A stretch of DNA of 64,000 bases. Source: Strix aluco. Its lineage: Eukaryota > Chordata > Aves > Strigiformes > Strigidae. The DNA lies in the NCBI RefSeq assembly GCF_031877795.1, contig NC_133971.1:60024463-60088462 (forward strand). Reading direction: 5' to 3'. The notes under the pieces are model-generated. The model saw only the letters and a program-made list of their open reading frames with translations, did no database searches and was not told the DNA's origin. The position numbers and the translations under genes are program-made. Shown piece by piece: positions 1-13,497 of the stretch (the stretch's first letter is position 1; every line of letters starts with the position of its first letter).

Positions 1-352
1 CTTCGTTGCCCTTCTTTGGACACGCTCGAGTAATTCAATGTCCTTTTTGTAGTGAGAGGCCCAAAACTGAACACAGTCATCGAGGTGTGGCCTCACCAGT
101 GCCAAGTACGGGGGTAAGATCACTTCCCTGTCCCTACTGGCCACGCTATTGCTGATACAAGCCAGGATACCATTGGCCTTCTTGGCCACCTGGGCACACT
201 GCTGGCTCATGTTCAGCCGGCTGTCAATCAACACCCCCAGGTCCCTCTCTGACTGGCAGCTCTCCAGCCACTCCTCCCCAAGCCTGTAGCGCTGCTGGGG
301 GTTGTTGTGGCCCAAGTGCAGCAGCCGGCATTTGGCCTTATTGAAACTCATA
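1..352 (-). mobile_element. CR1 LINE fragment, ORF2 C-terminal part, cut by window edge
   Basis: The reverse complement of this stretch aligns closely with about 28927-29255 of the larger CR1 copy in this window. Over the first 77 bases I count about three mismatches, so the two copies belong to the same fairly young subfamily. It covers the region after the reverse transcriptase, including the stretch read as [17 protein letters not shown] in the other copy. The element runs leftward out of the window, so its 3' tail is not visible. Its 5' truncation is near 352, where similarity stops and AT-rich unique sequence begins. CR1 copies are usually 5'-truncated like this. It is a dead fragment with no function of its own. 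Confidence 0.9.
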
Positions 353-619
353 AGTTCTCATAAGATTCAAGACACTGACAAGATTAGATTACCTTAGTAA
401 GGTGGGAGGGGAAAAAAAAAGCACAGGGAAAATAAGTCAGCTGTATCCATCCTGCTTCTCTCAGGTCAGAAGATCAAAAGGACATTCAATGAAATTAAGT
501 TTAAAATTCAAAAACAAATGGGATAAAATATTTGTTCACTCCCTGTGCAATTGTGGAGTGGAACTCAGGGTGAAAGAGCAATTCTCAGGTTAGCTAGGCT
601 AGTCTGATTTATCATAATC

Positions 620-985
620 AATAGTAACACCTTAACTGGGAGGAGGCACAGAAAAACATCTTTATTAGCAAGCTGGAGAAGGTGATGGAGCACATTCTTT
701 GTCAAGTTTGCAGCTGACACCAAATTGCAAGGAGCAGTCAATACACCACAGCCTAACAGCACCCAGTACCTATGGGGAAGGTATCAATGAGATAGGGCCA
801 GGCACTTCTCATCTTGGGAGGATGAGGGACAATTGACAAAAGCTGAAGAAGAGCACTTTCAGACCAGATATATACAGAACCTTTCCCCTGTGGAGACAGC
901 TCAGCAGTGGATCTGGGACCCAGAGAGGATGTGAAGTCTCAATCCCTAGAGTTTTTCAAGACCTGACTGGGCAAAGGTTGGGTAT
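620..985 (+). mobile_element. Degraded CR1 LINE relic
   Basis: A short segment at 699-735 resembles the CR1 reverse transcriptase region around the FADDTKLGG motif (AAGTTTGCAGCTGACACCAA). The segment at about 948-985 resembles the CR1 3' part that reads 'tttttcaagacctgactgggcaaa'. The middle is poorly conserved and the 3' tail is missing. This looks like an old plus-strand CR1 copy. Both boundaries are approximate. Confidence 0.5.
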
Positions 986-2818
986 CTTCCAAACTGAAGT
1001 ATCCTTCAGTCCTATTATTCTTAAGGATCTTAAGTCATGTGTGTAAAGAAGATTGGGCTTGGTTACAGGGAGATTCAAGATGTGGACGTCTGCAGGGCCA
1101 GTGGCATCCTGGCCCCTCTCCTGCTGAGGGTGCAGTCCAAAGGCAAGCACCCTGAGAGACCTCACTTGGGCGAACCTCCTCTCCGATCATAATGTGGTGT
1201 AGTCACCCTTAGGGTGGGAGGGCCTTGTCAATGTTGGCTCTGTGTCCTGAGACTCTGAGCACCATTAGCACCATGCTGCACCCTGGAGCAAGACATACAT
1301 GAAAGCCTTTTGAACACTGCAGTCACATTCTTGAATTCTAGAAGAAAGTGCTGTGTCTCTTCATTCCCTAATTAAGCCACAGTCATATGACTGGAAATTG
1401 GGGTTGCTGAGCTGAAAGCCGAGAAGAACAATGAATGACAAGGCCAATTTCCAGGTAAGAGACCTCATCAGATACATGAACAAAAAAAGTCACCCTTGCT
1501 TTTACGGCCTGTTTCTTCATTGTGGGTGAGAGTAGGTGATTTAAAATAACAGCTGTGTTCCAAAGCACATTCAGTGTTCCAATAGAATGAATGCACCTGA
1601 AATAAGAAAATAGCAGTCAAGACACAAACAGGAATACAACGAGCACCTGCAAACACAAAGGAACACTGGCTGGGTACGAACCTGGTGGGTTCCAGCAGTC
1701 AAAATGTTTTCTTACAGCATCATAATCCTGCAAGTTCATCCCCAGCACTCTTTGCCACTGCCACAAAACATTCAGATTACTTTTTTTTTTCCTTTTAACA
1801 TAGTTAGTGTGTTGCAATGGAAGTGTTTTTGCATAGATAGTATAGTGTTTTAAAGAAGCTGCTTTAGTAAAGCCTCATTGCCCCCTCACACTGGGGCTTC
1901 TCAGAAATTTAGAGATCACTCACATAGATCTAAAACATTAGAATAGCATGGAGTGCTTTTGTTCCACCCAGGAAGGTTTCAAAAGCTCTCTACAAGGCCT
2001 TCGCCAGGTAATAAACACTGCCCTGAGGTTGAGGTGAACTTGTGTTCCCAAACCACAGAGCAGCCTTCACCAAACTCCTTGGGATTATAGTGTCTAGCTG
2101 GATGCTTCTGACTGCCTTCTGATACACACATCACAGGCTAGGTCTCGGACTCTTGTTCCCACCAAGTTTATTCTACCCATATTTGCGTTTTGGAGAACAG
2201 AAATGCCATCATACTGGGAAAGCAAACCTGTGAAAACCAAGTTTAGTCACAATGTTAATCATGTTTCTTACTAATTCCTGGTCCTGCAGAACTGAAGCAA
2301 CTATGGAAGATTTATCCAGGTTCTGTTCAACTCAACCATCACCTGAAACATTGTTAATGAAATGCAAGTTGCAGAGCTAATCCCAGTAGATGTAACTGCA
2401 AAAATACATGAAAACTGCACATGGAATTTAACACCTGAGGCCTTTTATAGAAATGCAAAACTGAGTCATGGTTTGACTTGCAGATCCCACCTTGCATTTG
2501 AGTGGCTCAGGGAAGCACTTTCTCTTTGCTAGCTAAGCTCATTTGCTCTCACAGTCACTGAGTAACAGTCAGGGCATTGTTCACCCTTCTCCCCAAATGT
2601 TTCTGTAATTCTCAGGCTTATGTTCACTTTAGACAATCCTTTGTGACCTAATAGAATTTGTCTGAATTAGTATGAACCATGTTTAGAAGAATGAGAAACT
2701 GACAAGTGAAGTTTAGGCAGTACATGAACTGGATCTGCACACAGTTAAGATTACTTAAAGACAATGCAGTTCTGTAACCATTGCGCAGCTGGCTGTAACA
2801 TTGAGACTTTCTTCAGTG
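986..2818. other. Intergenic DNA, nothing recognised
   Basis: AT-rich sequence with only short open frames of up to about 66 codons. None has recognisable protein features. I saw no repeat family, RNA gene or splice-framed exon that I could support. Confidence 0.5.
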
Positions 2819-3470
2819 ACAGGATCCCAGAATGGTTCAGGTTGAGAGGGACCTCTGGAAATATCTGGTCCAAATCCCCTGCTCAGAGCAGGGTTACCTA
2901 CAGCAAGTTGCTCAGGATATCGTCCGGTCAGGTTTTGAATGTGTCTAAAGATGGAGATGCCACAATATTTCTGGCCATCCTGTGCCAGTGTTCAACCACC
3001 GTAACAGTAAAAAACCAAATCAAACCAAAAAAACATCAACCAGAAAAACCCTTTGTGCCCATTGCCACTTTTCCTTTCTTTGGGCACCCCTGAAAAAATT
3101 TTGGCTCCATCTTCTTTATTCGTTCCCAGTAGGTATTCATACACAGTGATGGGATTCCCCCTGATCCTTCTCTTCTGCAAGCTAAGCAGTCCTCAGCCTC
3201 TTCTCTTATGTCAGATGTTTCAACTTCTCTGTCTTCTTTGTGGCCCTTTGCTGGAATCTTTCCAGTACGTCCATGTCTCTCTTGTACTGGAGAACCCAGA
3301 GTTGAAGCTAGATACGCACAGTGTTAGATAGCACTGTAGATATGTCTCACCAGTGCTGAGCTGAGTGGAAGGGTCACCTCCCTCAATCTACTTGTAACAC
3401 TTCCTAATTCAGCCGAGGATGCTGTTGACCTACTTTGTCACAAAAACACATTGCTGACTGATGTCAGAGG
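2819..3470 (-). mobile_element. Old CR1 LINE 3' fragment
   Basis: The left end (CCCAGAATGGTTCAGGTTG, then 'gagggacctctggaaatatctggtcca') is the diverged reverse complement of the CR1 3' end. It is followed by the usual series: chemistry of 'gagcagggttacctacagcaagttgctcagga', the 'ttcaaccacc' block, and at 3230-3470 the 'gctggaatctttccagtacgtccatgtc' and 'cagtgctgagctgag...cacctccctcaatctact' blocks. An A-rich interruption lies at about 3007-3045. Many substitutions and indels mark it as much older than the copies at 1 and 27 kb. No coding capacity remains. Confidence 0.85.
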
Positions 3471-6400
3471 ATTAGAGCTCATCCTTCTTCCAATTTCATG
3501 CTACTGTTAACTTCAGAGATTTCAAAGAAACTATGCCAGCTTAGTCCTGGAGACACGCACTGGTGAACTGCATCCTTTAAGTCCAACTATCTAGTTCATT
3601 AAATTTAGCTTTACAATGCAAACAGTCACTGCACTTCAAACTTGTGCCAAACTGCTGGAAAAGGAGCAGTCCAGAAGGGAATATAACCTGGTGTTTCTCA
3701 TGGATAGCTACACCTCTGCATAAGTAGCTATAAAATGGGACAGTTCAACTGCTGATAGAGCATGCTTACAGCCATCACGGAGCTGGTCTTCAACCTTCCT
3801 CAGCACCAACACCAGAGAAGCAGACTCACCTCACAATTCTTTCTCATCTTCCTGGATTGTGGCAGGGTAGCATGGCAAAATAATCAGCACTTAATACTTC
3901 TATTAAGTGGATCTGTCAGATCAGACTTCTTTTGTACAAGAAAGCTTCAACAATTTTTACTGGTCATTTGACTCACGGGTGGATATTCCTATTTCATTCT
4001 AAGATCTTCTTCCATTCAGCTAAATCAATCCACCAAATCTAAATCAGTTTAAAGTCACTCCACTGGTTAAAAACAGGGCAATTACACCAAACAGACAAAT
4101 CCTTCATTAGTGATACAAATTACTCCATGTGAGAAGGAAATAGTGCTTTCTCATTGTCAGTTGATTGAGGGATGCGTAACATATATGTGCTGATATAGAG
4201 GATGAGGCTTCTGAAGTGTAACAGTCACATAAATGATGGCTCTCAAGCCACAGCAGAGTCACCCTGATGAGTGGTGGTGTGGGAGAAGGTCCCTTCTTTT
4301 GACAGCTTCCCACTGCAGCAATAGATGCACCTGCTTTTCTCCCTTCAGACAAGTGTAAATCAGAGCTGTACCAGATGTTTTTGTTGAATAGCCTGCAAGA
4401 GCTGCACTGAGTCAGCAGTCCCAGCACACCCCACCAAAATTTCCCTGAAAGTTTTAGCTGGATGCTCAGCAATAAAATACATGTAACCACTTAGTAGGAA
4501 GAAGAATAGGTCACTGGGGATTTGGCTTGGCCTCTATTCCTTTTGTTGAACAAGTTTTTCCCCTTTCTTTCGCAAATAAGTACAACAAAGTTCTGCCAGA
4601 CTACCCCCCTATGACAGACCTATGACTAATCTGGTAACAAGACAACCATTTTAATTCACTTTTCAGATAAGGCTACTTTTAGCAATTCTCTTGTGCATGG
4701 CTTCTGTCAAGAATGAGACTTAGCCCTTCATGGGATTCTGGCGCTATCTAGTGTGACTGCAGACTTCCCCATAGCAAGCAGGTGAGCAGCCACATCCAGT
4801 GAGCAGTGAGGAGCCACTGCTTTCTCAACAGTGCAAAAGTATGAGTCGTGAATTCATTCCTGCCATTCCCTGTCTTGCAGAACACACTGAGAGTCAGCCC
4901 CTTCCCCGAAGCTCCAGCCAAAATAAACAGGAGAAAGAACCCACATCTGGCTTCCATCTCCGTATAAAAGAAACCAAACTCTATCCAAGGTCATACAGAC
5001 AATCTACAGCAAATCCAGGAAGGAAAGCCAGACCTATTCAGTTCCTCAGTCACTGGAGTTTTATTGATTTATTTCATGTGTGAGCATCCAAAAGAGCAGG
5101 ATACTGTCTGGCAGTGGATACTAACCATGGTGGGAGGCCCATGGTAGTGAAGCAGCCTGCCTCATAATCACTCAGAGAGGACCAGAACTGTCCTCCCCAT
5201 AGCCTCATGAACTGGAATAAAAGGATATAAAATTCTTTGAAGAGTTGTTTTTTTTAAATTTATGTCCAGCACATTTTACTCAACTGTGAATGCACAGTTT
5301 AAAGCAGTATATTTCAAGAATTCAGATTAACAGTATTACTTTTGAGACATCAAGGAGGAAACATCCTGCAGATTACTGTTCTATACACATGAGAAAAGAG
5401 CCTCTGCATGCCTGCTGAGTAGCTCCAGGAATGCTGCCTGATCTATTGCTCGGTCTATCTGGTTTTGCCAATACCTAAATCAATACAGATGCATTCTCTT
5501 GGCTCTTAGAATTGTATTCTTCAGATCTGGGTCCTGCAAAGGCTGTGCCATCCAGCAAGAAGGTAAAAGGAGAGCAAGTACTACATCACAGATGAAAATA
5601 TTTAGTTAGGAACAAGTGCCCTTCAAAAAACTAACAAGCAACAATCTTTCACACTTCCTACCACTACATCTGGGACACATCTCACATACTGCTAGTATTA
5701 AACATCAATAAATCAAGATGTGTATGTTGCATCAATTGTCTGCAAACCCCTATTACCTATAGAAAGAGAATGCCTTAGATTTGCAAACCTGAATGTCTTC
5801 CAAATAAATTTCATTTTCTAGTACCAAGTTACATATTCTCATTGTGCTAAGTTTTTCATTTAAGAGCTTTAATTTACTGCCTTTAATAACTTTTGTATCA
5901 CTAAAAAATCTTGTGCTTCCTAATAAGCATATTTATTTCTAGAGAATGCAAATTCAGTAAAAAATTCTTTTAATTGGTGGAAGAAAATTTTTTCATTATC
6001 ATGACATTGTGCAAAATGCAGTTCTAATATATCACTGCCAAGATATTCAACCTGGCCTTTAAACTATGGGTAAGTGTTGATGTTGCCACTGACAGTGCAG
6101 AACATGTGTTTTGAGGACAGCTGGGTTTTTAGTAAGGTAGCTCTGTGACTTACCAATCATCTATTCCTTTTTTCACAAACAAAAAACCCCAAACAAACCA
6201 ACCTAAAATAAACTCAAAACAAAAAAAAATCTTTACATTTATTGAATAAAAGCTACTTCACCCATTTCCTTATAATGAAATTGTTGTCCAAAGTGACTCT
6301 TAAAGGATTGTCAGATCCTGAGAGACTATCAAATGTAATAACATTTTGCATTTTTAAATCCAGTTTCATTTCTAATGACATCTTAAAATCCAGCATACAT

Positions 6401-7030
6401 GATCACATTTTTCTTGTCTGCTGACGTCCTCCTTCTTCTGCATCTGAAAAAAGTCTGCACTCAACCAATTTCAAAAACACTTGACAGTAGGCAAAAGATG
6501 GCAAAAATTATCACTTTGAAGAAGTTTCAGAAATATCAGACATACAGAAGAGAGTTCCTATCAGTACTTCACTAAAGAGGAAAATACAATATAAGGTTGA
6601 TCCTTGTTATACACTGAAGAATCTAGGCAGGAGAAGATAGCCCATGCCCCACCAGATGCCACAGAGTACCTGTCTCTCTCGATCTCCTCTGTAATGCACA
6701 TTCTGTGGTGACAAATAAGGCAGAAAAGAAAGATAAACTTTTTCCATATGTGGGGCAGCCAAAATCACCCGCTTTACAGTAAAAGTTATTCACTGACAAT
6801 ACTAACAAGAGGACAACAACTTAATATACACAAGTAAAGAGAAAAAAACAGCCATGTCAATGTAACTTTCTCCTACACACCCCATCTCAAGCTCAGCCTG
6901 AGCTGCCCCACGCCCATTGCTGTGAACATGAGACAGCCAGTGAAACACGAGGTACACACACACAAGGTCTGCAAAGTAGTTAAACATTAGTAAAAAGCCA
7001 GTATCTGTTAAAATTTGTTAAAAATATATC
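3471..7030. other. Intergenic DNA, nothing recognised
   Basis: AT-rich unique-looking sequence. The longest open frame is 127 codons (4107-4490, minus) and has no domain or family resemblance I can name. An A-rich stretch with CAAA-type runs lies near 6176-6235. No repeat, RNA gene or regulatory element could be supported. Confidence 0.5.
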
Positions 7031-7355
7031 AAGATCTTAGAGAAAATCAGAGCCACTGCATGGCTGCATCTGGGAGGCACCTCTGCAGATCACCTGGTCC
7101 AAAGCCCTCCTCAAAGCACAGCCAACTAGAGCAAGTTTCTCAGGGCTGCATACAGTTGGGGTCCCTCTGAATGGCAGCACAGCCCTCTGGTGTATCAGCC
7201 ACTCCTCCCTGTTCTGGATAGTCTGAAGCTTGCTGATTATGCCCTCTGTCCCTCATCCAAGACATTAATGGAGAGGCAGAACAGCATTGGCCCCAGTATC
7301 CACCCTGGGGTACTGCTGTGGTGACTGGCATTTAGCTGGACTCTGTGTCACTGAT
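7031..7355 (-). mobile_element. Old CR1-like LINE fragment
   Basis: This contains the avian CR1-type text 'ctctgtccctcatccaagacattaatg' and 'ggccccagtatccaccctggggta', in minus orientation and strongly diverged. It ends exactly where the better-preserved CR1 at 7356 begins, so the younger element probably inserted at its edge. The subfamily is uncertain. Confidence 0.5.
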
Positions 7356-8052
7356 CATAGAATCATAGAATGGTTTGGGTTGGAAGGGACCTTTAAAGAT
7401 CATTTAGTCCAATCCCCCTGCAATGAGCAGGGATATCCTCAACTAGATCAGGTTGCTCAGAGCCCTATCCAGCCTGACCTTGAATGTTTCCAGAGATGGG
7501 ACATCTACAACCTCTCTGGGCAACCTGTTCCTGTGTTTCACCACATTCATCATAAAAAATTTCTTCCTTATATATAGTCTGAATCTACCCTCCTTTAGTT
7601 TAAAACCATTACCCCTTGTCCTATCGCTACGGGCCCTGTTTAAAAGTCCCTCCCCATCTTTCTTATAAGCTCCCTTTAATTACTGAAAGGCCTCAATAAG
7701 GGCTCCCCAAAGCCTCCTCTTATGCAGGCCAAACCACCTCAGCTCCCTCAGCCGGTCCTCATAAGGGAGGTGTTCCCCTATCATCTTCATGGCCCTCCGC
7801 TGGACCCGCTCGAGCAGGTCCATGTCCTTCTTATGTTGTGGGGGCCCCAGAGCTGAACACAGCACCGCAGGTGGGGTCTCATGAGAGCGGAGTAGAGGGG
7901 GAGAATCACCTCTCTCAACCTGCTGGCTATTCTTTTGATGCAGCCCAGGATATGGTTGGCTTTGTGGGCTGTAAGTGCACATTGCTGGTTCATGTCCAGC
8001 TTTTTCATCCCCCAATACCCCCAAGCCCTTCTCCCTTGCAATCCTTGGAGTC
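7356..8052 (-). mobile_element. CR1 LINE 3' fragment with intact tail
   Basis: It starts with the diagnostic CR1 3' end in reverse complement (ATAGAATCATAGAATGGTTT). It continues through the standard blocks 'ggttggaagggacctttaaagatca' and 'aggcctcaataagggctccccaaagcctcctctt', and the 'tggacccgctcgagcaggtccatgtcc' block. On the minus strand, short stretches of the CR1 ORF2 C-terminus can still be read, for example [20 protein letters not shown]. The 5' truncation is near 8035-8052. I found no target duplication, which is normal for CR1. Confidence 0.92.
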
Positions 8053-8113
8053 AGTTGCAACAAACTTCAAGAAAATCTGTATGATTATTCTATTAATTGC
8101 TCAGATTTTCAAA

Positions 8114-8132
8114 TTTTTTTTTTTTTTTTTTT
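8114..8132. repeat. Poly-T run, 19 bases
   Basis: Uninterrupted run of T, just right of the CR1 fragment at 7356-8052. It is not a CR1 tail, because CR1 ends in an octamer repeat. Confidence 0.9.
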
Positions 8133-11100
8133 GCCTATAAGCAAAGCCTTTTGCAGGCCAATGGCTTTGTATTCCTTGTGAACGCCAAGCAACTGGTCAT
8201 ATGTGCGCTTATGTAGTGACTGCAAACTGGGTGCTCCTTCCCACAGTGCATTTACATCTCTTCTTTCCCCATGTTTCTGAGGAAGAAATGGAAACCTGCC
8301 ACCTTCCTGGTTAGACTCCAGGCCTCATCAGCAAAGTGGTCACTTCCCCAAAGTGCTGAAGCTGTTATGGGCCATGTTGGCTCAGGCAACACTGCTTCAT
8401 TTTGGTTGGCAGTGACTATCTGTGGAGGTGGCATGCTGTTGGGACAAGCATTTAGACCCTCACATCCACACAGGTTGGCTAAGGTGATATCACACTATGC
8501 AGCAGCAGACTTTAATAGGAATACAAGTTACACTGGTCAAATGAGTGATGTGCCTGACTTAGCAGCTGCTTAACAAGTTGTTGTTTTTAAGTTTAGATTT
8601 CAGTCTTCTTCCCTGGCTTCTGGAAGGGCAGAGTATGGCAGAGAGATGCCTTAATGTGTGGAGTTGTGGCTTTTTTGCAAGACACACTACAAGCCACACT
8701 GTTAAAGTGGCAGTGCACAGCAAGTAACAGCTTGGTGTCCCTGCTGCTGTTACACACCACGTCCCTCTGAGTCACATTAACAGCTACTACCTGACTCACA
8801 GACCCACAATCGCCTTCCCACAGCAACTGAGGGAAGGGAAGAGGAGAGAAGGGTGTATGTTTCCTTCTATCCTGAAAACATATCCAGGGACAAGGTGATG
8901 CTCCTGCTGCATGAGAGGAAAAGAGCTCCAGAAGTAAAGATGGTTGGTGTTGTAATCAGACAGAGAGCCTCTTTGGGCCCTCCCAGGTCCAGCTGAACAC
9001 ACACAATAGGCTTTCAACTCTGAAGCATTCACACACAGGTTGGAGTGGCTGAGGCACCCTTTGAACGTAAGAAAACTCCCAAGAGGTAGGTGCTGTTCAG
9101 GGAGTGGTGGGAAGGGAGATGGATGTGGTTTTGCAAACCAACCTCATTGCTTTTGGCGAGCTGGCTCTGAAGCTCTTTGACTACAGATTTAAGGGTACAC
9201 AGAGGGCAATAAATCCAGACAGAAAGCAGGTTCAGCAACCCTGTCTCCCTCAGGGAGGTGAGGTGCCTTCTTCTGACCTACAGGTGTCAAGGAGACAGAA
9301 CAGTTTAAAGGAAGTGACCACCCTGAACAAGAAAATTTTTCTGGTTAAAAAGTCCAGGATTATAGAAAGGCTAAGCAAAGGCAGGATGAGTTTTTGAGTC
9401 TTGCATGCTGTTTTAATGCAATTTTTATTACCTTCTGAATCTAATGAAGTTTTATTACCTCCTGACATTTCTGTGCTGACGTGTCTGGAGTTGTGAAAAG
9501 TCCCTTGTCACCCCAAAAACATGCAAACTGGCATGAACCAGTGATCTTGGCTCCTCAGAGAACAGGTCAGCAAGATAGACCTGCTCTAGCAATGGGAAGA
9601 GGGAGGCAGCTCCCTGCAGAAATCAGCAACTGGGAAACACTCTCAGCCCCAGAAGATAGAAGCTCTTTTTAAATAGGCAGTCTTGTGCAGACCACCCTCA
9701 TGGCTCCTACTGTCCAAGCCCAACCAATACACACAGCTTGGCACCATCACTGAGTGGCAATGGGGAGGCAAGGCAATTTCATGGAGGGTGCTGGAAGATG
9801 AGGCTTTGTATTTCAGATGAGCTACCTGAAACTCCCTGCACACTTGCACATCCAGAAAGAATGCGCAGTCACGAGGAGAGCTTGTTCAAATGTCCTGTGT
9901 GAGGCTGTATCCTTCCCCCTGGTGGGACAGGCCCATTTCTCCAAAGGGTAAACTCAGCTGACACTGATTTTCTGGCTTTAAAACAGCTTCTCTTTGCATG
10001 ACTATGCTTTTACTGCAGTCAGAGGACACACAGTGGACAGAACAGCCTAAAGTTTAGTTAAGATATTTTAGGACATAGAGTGGCATTACAGAAAGAAAAG
10101 TAAGTGACTAATCAAGGACCTCTCAACTTTTCAGCCTGTGATAGATCTTTAACAACTGACTGTTGGAAAAACAGGCAATACAGTCAATGAAGAGATACAT
10201 CTTCATCAAAAAGCATCTCCTGTTCCCAAACAGTGGAAGTAAAGGAAAAGTTTGCTTCAAAACAGAAAAATATAAGTGTTCAGTCAGTCTTTCATTGGAA
10301 AGACATATAAAAACTGATTTAAAAAAAAGAGATAAAAAGAGATGAAGATTTTTTGCAGTACCAATTTTTGTATTACACCAGAGACTCCTAAAACAAGCTG
10401 GGCAAATTCTTTAAGTTTTAGGATAAACTCCTTCCAAGGTAGTCCATCCCAATGAATCCTGTAATTAAAGGATAATGGTTATTTAACTCAAAGAAAGAGC
10501 CCTTAAAAAGAAGAAAATTCCATTATCATCTACTTGGAAAAAAGTGCAGCTGGAAAAAAACTAATTCTGAGATCTCTGAAGTTTGGATTCACAACATGAG
10601 GTAGTTCCCTAAAATTGTTTCTTAAAATGCAACCTTATAGCCTGAGGATCTGAAACACAAAGAAATCAGAGACAAATCCCCTCTAACCACAAAAGGTCAT
10701 TTTCAAAATCTTTAACCATATGTCAATGTGTGCATAAAATACCAAAGTATTAGTTAGGGTGTCCAAAAGAACTATCGAAGAAGCAGCACTTAAAAAAAAA
10801 ATTGAGACAGTGGTCTCTGTATGATTGCCAAGTAACTGACATAGGAGATTTTGAATTAAACTAAAATTTCCAGTATATAACAGAATGGTGTTAAATATAG
10901 GGCCCAAATCCAGTCAGTTCAGAAAAATAGCTGGATGCTGAAATGACAAGACACATTTCAAGGAGAGACCATTCAGATTCCAAGTTGTGAAAATTCACAC
11001 TGATGCACTGAATTTTATGTAATTTAGTTAAAAATACTCTTGTTCAACTTGTACATATTAGAGACACAATTCATGCTAGAATTGTCTCAGAAAAACAGAA

Positions 11101-13497
11101 AACAAACAGAAGTATATTTGAAGGAATCATGGGGTAATAAAATTAACCCAAATCAGTAAGGACCACTTCTTTAGCTCTGCAAATAGGCAGAGTTACATGT
11201 GTTTTCAAAGCACACGATTATCCTGCAGAAGGTTTCTGCTAGCTTAACTTTTCTTAAAATCACTTTCTAGGGAGGATAAGGGGATATTTTTTGGGCATAG
11301 TATGGAAGTGAAATCTCACACATAAAATCAGTCACAGTAAAAAAGTCACAGTAAAAAACCTCCTATTAATCAGTACACACAGGAAAAGTTTTTTCTTTTT
11401 CATTATTTTTGTGGTTCAGATTGAAAATCCCAGTGCTTTCAGGAAGTAAAGATTAAAACTGACCTTTGTGCCTTTTCCTCCTTTGGCTGTGTATAAAGTA
11501 GCTGGATATTTCATGAAAAACCACCATATACAATCTCTCTCCATTGTCGCTGCAACTCCCAGATGCCAATTGTTAGTCAGATTACCTGATTCTCAAAGCA
11601 GAAGAAAGATCATTGTTCTTTTTTCCAACACTAGTAACAAAAAAATCTTTTTCAGATCTTATGATGCCCAGATCTTAACATGCACAGGGGAAATTCTAGT
11701 TATATGCATATATGTGCAGATGCAAATCATGCACATTCATAACTTCTGCTACCATAGGCTAAATCCCACTGAGTGAATGGGAACCTTTCCACCAAACACA
11801 GTAGAAGTGAGCTATGCTCATAAACCATTGAACTATATACGCGGGATATGCTAAATTGTATTCTGGAAATGAACTTTGCAAAAATCACTCAAAAATTTCT
11901 TAACCTTTCTGTTCTGAATTATATTTTATATCAAATCCACTTTTGGTAAATATAAATCATTAACTTGGAAAGGTCCATTTGTAGATTGCTTCTATAATAG
12001 CAAAAATATCAATATGCATAAGAACCTGAGCTTTCAGATCTGGTAAAACAGGCAGTTCTTCAAGAAAATATTTATTCAGAAGAGTGTTTTATGTCCATTT
12101 TTCATCAGAAATGTATTAAAACAAAAAACCATAAAAGAAAAAAGAAACCACAACCTATTAGACAAGTAGAATGCAGCTCCAGAGCCAATTTGATTCAGTC
12201 TCCATACAGTACCCAGGAGTAAAAATTGCTTACAGTTTGCTTATGTTCACTCCCTCCTCTACAGGGAATAAAGGAGACATTTCATTTCATCCCAGAGAAA
12301 ATACACACTTCTTGACTACAGCAGATACTTTATAATAGTCTCTAGTTCTCAACACTATAATTTTTCATCATAGAAAACAGCAACTAAAAAATTTGAGAAA
12401 AATCCATCAGTTCATCTAGAGGCGTACAAAATGTAAACATATCCTGAAGACAAGTGAGAGTAGGACAATACATTGGGCATTAATAATTTATATCTTTCTG
12501 AATAATTCTAGTTATTTATTTTAGTCTATAGATAAAAACAAGAGCTAGAATATTTTTCTGCTCAAGGAGAACAGAAAATAATATTGTAGAGATGACAGAA
12601 AAGCAACTTACATGAAACATTATGTACTAACATTCATTGCTATTAAGGTGACATTGAAATACCAGCCCCATATCAGTCCAAATAATAAAACAAGAAATGG
12701 CACTAAACAATTATACAGAAGTCTGATCGGAACGCCATTATGAAAGACCAAGCTCCTTTCCATACCATGCAGGTGATTACTTACAACAAGCACAAAACAA
12801 ATAGGTAAATCTTTAAATCATTTTTACATCTTTTTGCACAGATGTAAATGATATCACAAGGAGCAAAGCAGAGCAGAATGAGCTCTCATCCATGCATACA
12901 GACTAATGGCTCTTTTGGGCTGATCAACAGAGGACATTAAGAAACCCAGGAAAGTATTGCAAAGCTTCTGTTTAACAAACTCAGCCCACCTAATTTGCCA
13001 AGGCATATCATGCTATCACACAAAACACAACACTGTCTAGTAAGATCACACCTCTGAGTTTCTCCATTGTCAAATAATTTCCTAAAATATGTGCACTCTT
13101 CTCAAATGGAATAATATATCTTGGTCATGTTTAATAACTTTGCATATTGTATTAAGCTCCTTAAAACTCCCTTCTTCTGCAGTTTAGATAAAAATAATGA
13201 TCTTCTGAGGCTCATTTCAGGTGGCTCTGATCTTGTAGACAGCATATTGCAGACAGACAGACTGTGTAACAGTCATTTGGACAGTGAAGCGTGCAAATCA
13301 GATTTTTAAAATTTGAAAACTTTGGCTGTGGAGTTCTGCATTAATGGTATCCATTTCAACACCTAACTGGTATCAGAACTTCATTTGCTTTCAGGATTGC
13401 ACTTACATGCTTTACAAATGTTCTCTATAAAGTTTCAGCAAGTGCTTAATAAAACAGCAGAATCCCATTTCTTCTTTTTTTTGGTGAAAAAGTAATT
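8133..13497. other. Intergenic DNA, no gene recognised
   Basis: AT-rich sequence, with a slightly more GC-balanced part at 8250-9900 and a very AT-rich part at 10000-13500. Open frames reach about 100 codons (8271-8573 plus; 11468-11776 plus) but look random. The only repeat structure I can state is the small tandem duplication at 11331-11358. Confidence 0.5.
11331..11358. repeat. Two tandem copies of a 14-base unit
   Basis: The unit GTCACAGTAAAAAA occurs at 11331-11344 and again, identical, at 11345-11358. This looks like a small local duplication with no evident function. Confidence 0.9.

Noticed and set aside
4107..4490. 127-codon minus-strand open frame
   Set aside because: No homology cue, and similar chance frames occur throughout the window.
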